DNA from: CAVDHB01 sp963608705
GTDB lineage: Bacteria > Bacteroidota > Bacteroidia > Bacteroidales > Bacteroidaceae
Assembly: GCA_963608705.1 (NCBI GenBank)
Contig: CAVDHB010000040.1
Coordinates: 1-32,968 of the forward strand
Reading direction: 5' to 3'
DNA: 32,968 nucleotides
A program made the position numbers and the translations under genes. How positions within the stretch are numbered: position 1 is the stretch's first letter; each line of letters opens with the position of its first letter. Under the pieces are notes generated by a model. The model was given only the letters and a program-made list of their open reading frames with translations. It did no database searches and was not told the DNA's origin. This document shows positions 1-5,278 of this stretch, one piece after another.

Positions 1-1
1 C

Positions 2-118
2 GAGTTCTGCTACAAGTTCAACCGCAGGTACTTCGGGGACAGGATGTTCGACAGGATCATGGTAGCAGCAGTGGCATACAGGACGGAATTCAGACACAGG
101 ATATATAGAAAGTCTTAG
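2..118 (+). CDS. C-terminal end of an IS1595-family (ISXO2-like) transposase, cut by window edge
   Basis: The first 38 codons of the window read through in frame 2 to a TAG at 116-118. The peptide begins EFCYKFNRRYF and continues FDRIMVAAV. This resembles the C-terminal end of ISXO2-like (IS1595-family) DDE transposases, where a 'FCYKFNRR.F....FDR' block closes the catalytic domain. The start and the catalytic residues lie upstream of the window, so it cannot be said whether the element is intact. No terminal inverted repeat was recognised in the bases after the stop. The family call rests on remembered motif similarity. Confidence 0.65.
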   Translation, partial: EFCYKFNRRYFGDRMFDRIMVAAVAYRTEFRHRIYRKS

Positions 119-302
119 GACATCGCATCATTTATTCAAAACATCCATGACAGCTCATATCTGAGCCAAAATAGGACTACAACTTGTTTGGGATTATTTG
201 TTGATAATCTGATTCCCTGGCAGAGTGGAAGGAAATATTCTTAATTCCTTTCTTTAGTTTCATCAGTATGCCTTCGGCACCTTTGATTTTGTTCGTACAT
301 AC

Positions 303-333
303 TTGTTCAGATAATTGAAATAGCCTAAATTTG
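303..333 (+). promoter_or_regulatory. Bacteroidetes-type promoter for the gene at 367
   Basis: A TTG at 303-305, 20 bases of spacer, then TAAATTTG at 326-333 match the Bacteroides primary sigma consensus (TTTG / TAnnTTTG). Transcription would start near 340, giving a leader of about 27 bases before the ATG at 367. Confidence 0.6.
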
Positions 334-366
334 CAGCGGATATAATTATTAGAAAAGTTATAAGAC

Positions 367-1077
367 ATGAGAAGAAGAACAATCATCAAAGAAAGTGAGC
401 TCCGTCAAATCGTCAAAGAGGCTGTCGAAGAGGAGCTGGGGAACAAGTCAGTTCTGGACGAGACATCAAGAAGGCAGAAAGCGGAAAAGGCGATTAAGGG
501 GACTAACAAAAACGTGAAAACCTTCGCCATCCTCACTCCGGAGAATCCCATGGCTCAATCTTATACGCCTGAACAGAACAAGGAAGCGAGGGACAAGTTT
601 GAGAAGAGGTTGAGGATAGGTGGATTTCAATGGTTCCCGATAAAGGGACAATATGCCCATAATTCGGAAAACTCTTACATCATTTACAACATTCCATTGG
701 ATGATGCATTATGGCTCGGAAATACATATCATCAGGAGGCCATCATATATGTGGTACCTGATTTAGAAAACCGTGAAATTCACGCCGAGTATTGGGCAAG
801 AGAGGAGGACGGGAAGCCATTAAAACGTACATACTCAAAAGACTCTTATATTGATGCGACGAATGATGAGGATATGTGGTCTCAAATCAGCCGTAAATTC
901 AAATTCAGATTCCCGTTCTTTGAACAAATCGCGAGAGTAAGCGGTATTATAGACGAACATCGCCAATATCATGGTGATGGGCTTATTGATAGCAAGTTGA
1001 GAAGAATTGTAAAGGGCGGGAACACTGGATGGTTTGGATATTATGCAAATTGCGCATTATATGGACGTATGGAATAG
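367..1077 (+). CDS. Uncharacterised protein, first of a tandem paralogous pair
   Basis: This 236-residue, charged, soluble-looking protein has no signal peptide or membrane segment. Residues 6-24 form a basic/acidic amphipathic stretch (IKESELRQIVKEAVEEEL) followed by a linker. A globular part starts near residue 52 (FAILTPENPM, then WFPIKG, ENSYIIYNIPLDDA, YHQEAIIY). That layout recalls small domains with an 'AI-T-NPM...EN' opening, such as DUF3293-like proteins, but I do not assign a function. It is clearly homologous to the next gene over about residues 1-190; the C-termini diverge. The ATG at 367 is chosen because a good promoter lies just upstream and the N-terminal tag aligns exactly with the paralogue. 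Confidence 0.8.
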   Translation: MRRRTIIKESELRQIVKEAVEEELGNKSVLDETSRRQKAEKAIKGTNKNVKTFAILTPENPMAQSYTPEQNKEARDKFEKRLRIGGFQWFPIKGQYAHNSENSYIIYNIPLDDALWLGNTYHQEAIIYVVPDLENREIHAEYWAREEDGKPLKRTYSKDSYIDATNDEDMWSQISRKFKFRFPFFEQIARVSGIIDEHRQYHGDGLIDSKLRRIVKGGNTGWFGYYANCALYGRME

Positions 1078-1240
1078 CCCCCAACAAAAGTCATAAGATA
1101 ATTTAAAACAGCCGTACTCACAAGAGTACAGCGGCAGGGGGTGGGAGATAAGATTTAAATAATTTATACGCAAGAGTGCGTTGATTACTATTTGCGCGCT
1201 CTTGCCCATATCCATAATCAATAACAAAGACCAATACAGT

Positions 1241-1975
1241 ATGAAGAAAAAAATCATTATAAAAGAAAGCGAGCTACGTAAAATCGTCAGAGAGGCAGTC
1301 GAGGAGGAGCTGGGAAACAAGCCCGTCTTGGACGAGACCTCAAGAAGACAGAAAGCGGAAAAGGCGATTAAGGGGACTAACAAAAACGTGAGGACATTCG
1401 CCATTCTCACGCCGGAAAACCCGATGGGGAAGTCTTGGACGCCTGAGCAGAACAAGGAAGCGAGGAAAGAATTCGAGCGTGTTTTGAAAGTCGGGAATTT
1501 TAGATGGTTCCCAATAAAAGGAAAGTATGACAACAGGGAGAATTCTTATATCATTTACAATATTCCTCTGGATGACGCACTGCGCCTTGGGAATGAATAT
1601 CATCAGGAATCAATAATATATGCCATACCCGATTCGGAGACTAATACAGTACATTCAGAATATTGGGAAAGAGATGGCGATGGAAAACCGTTGAAATTAA
1701 AGGTATCAAAAGATTCCTATGTGGACGCGACAAATGCCGAAGACCTGTGGTCTCAAATTAGCAGGAAGTTCAAGTTCAGATTCCCGTTCTTTGAGCAAGT
1801 CAAAAAAGTCAGTGAAGGTTTAAACGAACGTCGGGAAGTTTACGGAGATGATTACGTTGATAATAGACTCGCCAGATTGACGGATGGTGTCTGCTATACT
1901 GGCTATTCTAAATATTGCGCGCGTGGCATGCTATATGGACCTTTATCTGACCTGTATTCAAGTAACGAAAGGTAG
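1241..1975 (+). CDS. Uncharacterised protein, second of a tandem paralogous pair
   Basis: This 244-residue protein is paralogous to its upstream neighbour. The N-terminal tag (IKESELRKIVREAVEEEL) and the ENSYIIYNIPLDDA, YHQE and SQISRKFKFRFPFFEQ blocks are shared almost unchanged. The last 50 residues differ and carry a GYSKYCARGMLYG segment. The open frame begins at 1181, but the ATG at 1241 is preferred because it aligns with the paralogue's start and the 20 upstream residues have no counterpart. The 163-base gap before it contains a small hairpin (arms 1114-1119 and 1124-1129) and no convincing promoter, so both genes may be read from the promoter at 303-333. Function is unknown; intracellular location is inferred from the lack of a signal peptide. 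Confidence 0.8.
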   Translation: MKKKIIIKESELRKIVREAVEEELGNKPVLDETSRRQKAEKAIKGTNKNVRTFAILTPENPMGKSWTPEQNKEARKEFERVLKVGNFRWFPIKGKYDNRENSYIIYNIPLDDALRLGNEYHQESIIYAIPDSETNTVHSEYWERDGDGKPLKLKVSKDSYVDATNAEDLWSQISRKFKFRFPFFEQVKKVSEGLNERREVYGDDYVDNRLARLTDGVCYTGYSKYCARGMLYGPLSDLYSSNER

Positions 1976-1992
1976 GAGAATTGGACATAAAT

Positions 1993-2024
1993 AAAAAGGG
2001 AGAAAATTCCTTTCTCTCTTTTTA
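1993..2024 (+). terminator. Rho-independent terminator after the tandem pair
   Basis: Inverted repeat AAAAAGGGAGAAA (1993-2005) and TTTCTCTCTTTTT (2011-2023), which pair with one G-T wobble around a 5-base loop. The 3' arm ends in a T run 36-48 bases after the stop of the second paralogue. The A/T-rich ends would also let it work on the opposite strand. Confidence 0.7.
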
Positions 2025-2091
2025 GTCGTAAGCGTTTCAGTTATTTTCAATATCTCGAATATCCCAGAAAATCCGCCCGTTTTTTGAGCTG

Positions 2092-2115
2092 GTGGTACGA
2101 TTGCGGATAATCATT
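2092..2115 (+). repeat. Fragment of the dispersed intergenic repeat (24-base end motif)
   Basis: The 24 bases beginning GTGGTACGATTG and ending GGATAATCATT are repeated at 32902-32925 with a single difference. Closely related versions end the longer repeat element at 21402-21549 and, inverted, begin the one at 32724-32885. Only this end motif is present here; no palindrome lies beside it. Confidence 0.6.
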
Positions 2116-2136
2116 TTTTTTAGTTCATTGTAAAGG

Positions 2137-2409
2137 TCAACAGGTCCCAAGTGCCAATATTTTGTGCTTTCTGTCATTTATCATTTTTTCTATTTCTTCA
2201 ATCAGCCACTGGCGTTCTTGCGTGTGGAGTATATCATAGAATTCGCAAAAATGCTTTGATATACCATATTTCTCAAAAAGATTCACCACTTTTCCTGTAG
2301 TAATATTTTTAGCTTTGGCGTATTGCTCTATGCAGAATGATACAAATGCCGCTTTGTCTTGTTGCTCGTTGCACATTGTTATTGTTCTTTCTGTATATTT
2401 TTCAGACAT
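2137..2409 (-). CDS. DUF3791 family protein, orphan
   Basis: A 90-residue protein whose core (FVSFCIEQYAKAKNITTGKV, LFEKYGISKHF, ILHTQERQWLIEEIEKMI) matches what I know of DUF3791, a short helical family common in Bacteroides. DUF3791 genes often sit next to a DUF3990 gene and have been suggested to form toxin-antitoxin-like pairs. No DUF3990 partner is present here, so this copy may be a remnant. The second Met (position 2376) is a plausible alternative start because family members often begin MCNEQ-like. A TATCTTTG box lies about 70 bases upstream. Confidence 0.65.
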   Translation of the reverse strand: MSEKYTERTITMCNEQQDKAAFVSFCIEQYAKAKNITTGKVVNLFEKYGISKHFCEFYDILHTQERQWLIEEIEKMINDRKHKILALGTC

Positions 2410-2756
2410 ATTTGCCCTGTCACGGCATCGCTTTTAATTCTGTTTAGCCTCATTATTTCTGATTGAGTTTTCAATGCTGCAAAGATAGTAGAAATTCCTG
2501 TAAATATCGCAATTATATCTCTTACAATCTTCCCTTCTCACTTTCTCCAGCTCCCGTTCCTTATAATGATCATTATCTGTGTTGAAGGAATAGCTCAGGG
2601 GCAATACGAATTTCCGGGTGTCCGCATAATCCCCTTTTACAATCTCTCCAGCTCTGTGCCTGCGGCACCTTTCCCCTTGTATGTCTTCTTTTGTCTGAGT
2701 TTATGGCTTACATACAATTGCACGAAACGAGAGTCACTTTTCACATAATTCGAGAA
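2410..2756. other. Intergenic region between the DUF3791 gene and the barrel gene
   Basis: About 350 bases without a supported gene. It holds the -7 box for the DUF3791 gene. From 2738 onward its sequence is duplicated at 10671, next to the barrel-gene remnant. Short open frames on the plus strand lack start context and similarity to anything recognised. Confidence 0.5.
2480..2487 (-). promoter_or_regulatory. Promoter -7 box for the DUF3791 gene
   Basis: The plus-strand bases CAAAGATA read TATCTTTG on the minus strand, a perfect TAnnTTTG box. The -33 element is weak (a TTG at 2510-2512, 22 bases away). Transcription would begin near 2473 and leave a leader of about 64 bases. Confidence 0.45.
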
Positions 2757-4814
2757 TTAATACATTTTCATAATGGCACTGTCGATATTCTTGTTCACAT
2801 TGATTTCTCCACGTTCGGATTTCTTGCCATAGTTAATATTGTACGTTATCGTCAAATTGATATTACGTCCATCCGTTTCATTGAAATTCCAGGAGTTTCT
2901 ATCATAGCAACCATAGTTCATGGTTATATGCTGCTTGTCGAAACGACTGAAAGGATTGCGGACTAAAGCTTCTATTGTCAATGCCTTATGGCCCCAGTTC
3001 ACTTTCCATTCATAAGTGGAACGATGGCGGATTCGCCAAGGTTGGCGGATGTCAAGTGATTTGTAAGGACTCTGATAATCGAAGCTCAGCATCCATTCTC
3101 CTACAAGATAGACAACTCCGCCTTGCAGACGAAAGCTATTGTGTGACATATTATAGGCAGAACCTCTTAATGTATTACATTCTTCTATGGCCGTGGCACT
3201 CAAGCGCAATCGGTCATCAAATAAATTATAGGTATAGCTTGCGGTGAGCATATTGCCATAGAAAGTGCCGCCATTGATACGGGTATCGAATATTGTATTC
3301 GTATTAGCTGTGTATTGATGTACAATGTTGTCAAAATAGATACTGCTATCATACGAGAAAGACAGACGCGATTTTCCTATCTGCCCGTTGTACGAGAGTG
3401 TATTGCCTAATACTTTCATGGGTGCAAGGTTGGGATTTCCACAAGTCGCCTCAAAAAAGGAGGTGGGGACTATCATCGAGTTCTTGTCTGACGGCTCAAA
3501 GAGCGTATGCGTGAAAAGACCGTTTATTGACAACGAGTGTTTGCTGCTAAGGGCATAGTTGCCTCCGTAAAATGCGACAGGCATACAGTAATTATAGTGT
3601 ACAGCGTTTAAAGACACGGCAGAATTTGATACACCCGCAGACACATAATAGTAGTACTTTTCACTATTTCCGCTAAGTTGAAGTAGCCCTACCGTCACAT
3701 TGGAAGTGAGCCGTTGTGTCCCCATTGCGGTTCCGTCATAATGGTCTTTATATTGTTTATAGTCGTTGTTCAAAGAACCAGAGAGCGTAAGGTTGTTTTT
3801 CCACGTCTTGGAATAACGGGCGTTTCCGTTCAGCACCACATTGTCTTCTGTTACTTTGGAACGCAAAGGTGACTGTGCGGTTTCGGCATACAGACTATGA
3901 TACTTGTTATGGCCAAGGGAACCTGACGCTGTGATGTCGAGTGCTTGCTCCTTCGGTAACCATAAGGTGTAATTGGCATAGGCTGAGGGTGCGATAGACT
4001 GGCTGTTTGATGAGTTTGACCGTTTTGTCGAGCCGTAGGGCTCAGTATAGGAAATGGCTTGTGTCGTATGGCTGTTTGGCTTTGCCTGTCGAGTGAACCC
4101 TACATAGGTATTTAGTCTGTAGCTATTGCCAGTGGAAATTAAGCGCAATCGCAAAGCTTGTCCATTGTTCTTTTGTAGTGACTCTTCATCCTTATACTTA
4201 CGTTCCAATATAGAATTGTCAGAAAATATAAATTTGTCCTGTCCTTCTGTATAGCTGTGATTTCTTGACCAGTCGCCTGTAGCGGTGAAGGAGAGAGTGT
4301 ATCTCTTCCGAGTAAAATCGGCAAAGGCCAGATACTCTCCTGATTTGTTGGGCAATCCCTCGTTTGCGGAAAGGTACACATTGCCGCCATAGCTCATTTT
4401 CACTGTGATAAAATTTATCAGTCCTGCCTTCCCCGCATATTTTCCACTCGGTGTCCGTATGTATTCGATGGTACGAATGTTCTTTGCGCTTAGTGAAGCG
4501 ACATCTTCCGGCTGTGCCTCCATACCATTAATGCACAATACCACTTCTCCTCCACTATGGGTGGTGATGCTCCGGGTGCGTGCGGACACTTCCAATTCAG
4601 GTGTACGCATAAGGTATAGCAAGTTAAAGCCGTTCGTTGAATGTTTCTTCTCCAATTGGGTGGGTCTCAGCAACGTCTTATTGCTCATTTCTATCTGTCC
4701 GTCAGCGGTAACCACCACTTCTGACAGCTTCTGGGGCTGGGTGCTATCTGTTTGGGCTTTTACACTTATAGTTGCAGAAAGCCACAAATAGAAAAGAATA
4801 TAGTGTTTGTACAT
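2757..4814 (-). CDS. Outer-membrane beta-barrel (TonB-receptor-like) protein of the lanthipeptide locus
   Basis: The start is placed at the ATG at 4814, which gives a clean signal peptide (MYKHYILFYLWLSATISVKAQ) and a mature protein of about 665 residues; upstream codons to 4856 are left out. After the signal comes an LSEVVVTA segment. A plug-like domain of about 115 residues follows (GFNLLYLMRTPELEV, VVLCINGMEAQ, IRTPSGKYAG). The rest is alternating aromatic/polar beta strands, typical of the 'outer membrane beta-barrel family' (PF14905-like). There is no carboxypeptidase-regulatory domain and no SusD gene. It is the last gene after the lanthipeptide precursor on the same strand, separated from it by a 121-base gap with a hairpin. 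A role as export channel, receptor or immunity protein is inferred from position only. A deletion-scarred copy lies at 10671-10970. Confidence 0.85.
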   Translation of the reverse strand: MYKHYILFYLWLSATISVKAQTDSTQPQKLSEVVVTADGQIEMSNKTLLRPTQLEKKHSTNGFNLLYLMRTPELEVSARTRSITTHSGGEVVLCINGMEAQPEDVASLSAKNIRTIEYIRTPSGKYAGKAGLINFITVKMSYGGNVYLSANEGLPNKSGEYLAFADFTRKRYTLSFTATGDWSRNHSYTEGQDKFIFSDNSILERKYKDEESLQKNNGQALRLRLISTGNSYRLNTYVGFTRQAKPNSHTTQAISYTEPYGSTKRSNSSNSQSIAPSAYANYTLWLPKEQALDITASGSLGHNKYHSLYAETAQSPLRSKVTEDNVVLNGNARYSKTWKNNLTLSGSLNNDYKQYKDHYDGTAMGTQRLTSNVTVGLLQLSGNSEKYYYYVSAGVSNSAVSLNAVHYNYCMPVAFYGGNYALSSKHSLSINGLFTHTLFEPSDKNSMIVPTSFFEATCGNPNLAPMKVLGNTLSYNGQIGKSRLSFSYDSSIYFDNIVHQYTANTNTIFDTRINGGTFYGNMLTASYTYNLFDDRLRLSATAIEECNTLRGSAYNMSHNSFRLQGGVVYLVGEWMLSFDYQSPYKSLDIRQPWRIRHRSTYEWKVNWGHKALTIEALVRNPFSRFDKQHITMNYGCYDRNSWNFNETDGRNINLTITYNINYGKKSERGEINVNKNIDSAIMKMY

Positions 4815-4866
4815 TATAGTTCTAAATATTGGTTGTTCAACATAAAATGTTAGCAATTATAATTAA

Positions 4867-4902
4867 GGATAGGGATGTTAAGTATACCTTGCATCCCTAT
4901 CC
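4867..4902 (-). terminator. Stem-loop between precursor and barrel gene, possible partial terminator
   Basis: GGATAGGGATG (4867-4877) and CATCCCTATCC (4892-4902) form a perfect 11-bp stem with a 14-base loop, starting 33 bases downstream of the precursor stop. No long T run follows in the direction of transcription. An attenuator or RNA-processing/stabilising stem therefore seems likelier than a full stop. Such stems often follow lantibiotic structural genes and keep precursor mRNA in excess over the downstream genes. Confidence 0.55.
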
Positions 4903-4935
4903 ATGTTTTTAGTTCACTTTTTGTCTAGAAGTCCA

Positions 4936-5148
4936 TTAAAAATCTCTATGTGGCTTAGTAATGATAATCGGACAAAAACAGTTGCAAACAGCAGTACTAC
5001 TGCAGCCACTACTACTTCTTGACGAACCACAAGAACCTTGTGCGGCTAAAGTGTGAGCTTGACCTCCAAGAACAAGCATTAGTGATTTTTTGTTCAAAAC
5101 AGAGAACTCATCTGTCAGAACAGATTTTAACTGATTAAAATTTTTCAT
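4936..5148 (-). CDS. Lanthipeptide precursor peptide with Gly-Gly leader
   Basis: A 70-residue peptide placed 130 bases after the LanM gene. Residues 1-29 form a leader (MKNFNQLKSVL, then LNKKSLMLVLGG) of the kind cut after Gly-Gly by C39 peptidase/ABC exporters, similar to the GG-Bacteroidales natural-product leader. The 41-residue core has five Cys (40, 49, 55, 57, 59). It has eleven Ser/Thr: T33, S39, S42, S43, S45, S46, S47, S50, S51, T52 and T64. Most lie in the GSCGSSRSSSGCSST stretch, which is followed by VCNCFCP. Those residues suit dehydration and thioether closure by the adjacent LanM. The tail after Cys59 (PIIITKPHRDF) has no Cys. Ring pattern and activity cannot be read from sequence; a non-lanthionine product is possible. 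Confidence 0.8.
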   Translation of the reverse strand: MKNFNQLKSVLTDEFSVLNKKSLMLVLGGQAHTLAAQGSCGSSRSSSGCSSTAVCNCFCPIIITKPHRDF

Positions 5149-5199
5149 TGATGAAGTTATTAAATTATAGCCTACTCTATAAGCTTTTCGGCTTCCGCA

Positions 5200-5232
5200 T
5201 AATCATTGTATATTATTTAATCGTTGTATATT
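5200..5232 (-). repeat. Two 15-base direct repeats upstream of the precursor gene
   Basis: TAATCATTGTATATT (5200-5214) and TAATCGTTGTATATT (5218-5232) differ at one base and are spaced exactly 18 bases start to start. They lie 52-84 bases upstream of the precursor ATG, in the 130-base gap after LanM. No TAnnTTTG box reads toward the precursor here, so these could be activator or repressor sites, or chance in an A/T-rich gap. Confidence 0.45.
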
Positions 5233-5278
5233 TGCATAAAGTTTCAACATCAGAGTGTGGAATAAGACCGAATAATCA

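Noticed and set aside
177..389. Minus-strand open frame of 70 codons near the left end
   Set aside because: It overlaps the promoter and start of the plus-strand gene at 367 and shows no family features.
5227..5234. TATATTTG on the plus strand as a promoter
   Set aside because: It points away from the precursor into the 3' end of LanM and has no properly spaced -33 box; it is part of the A/T-rich direct repeats.
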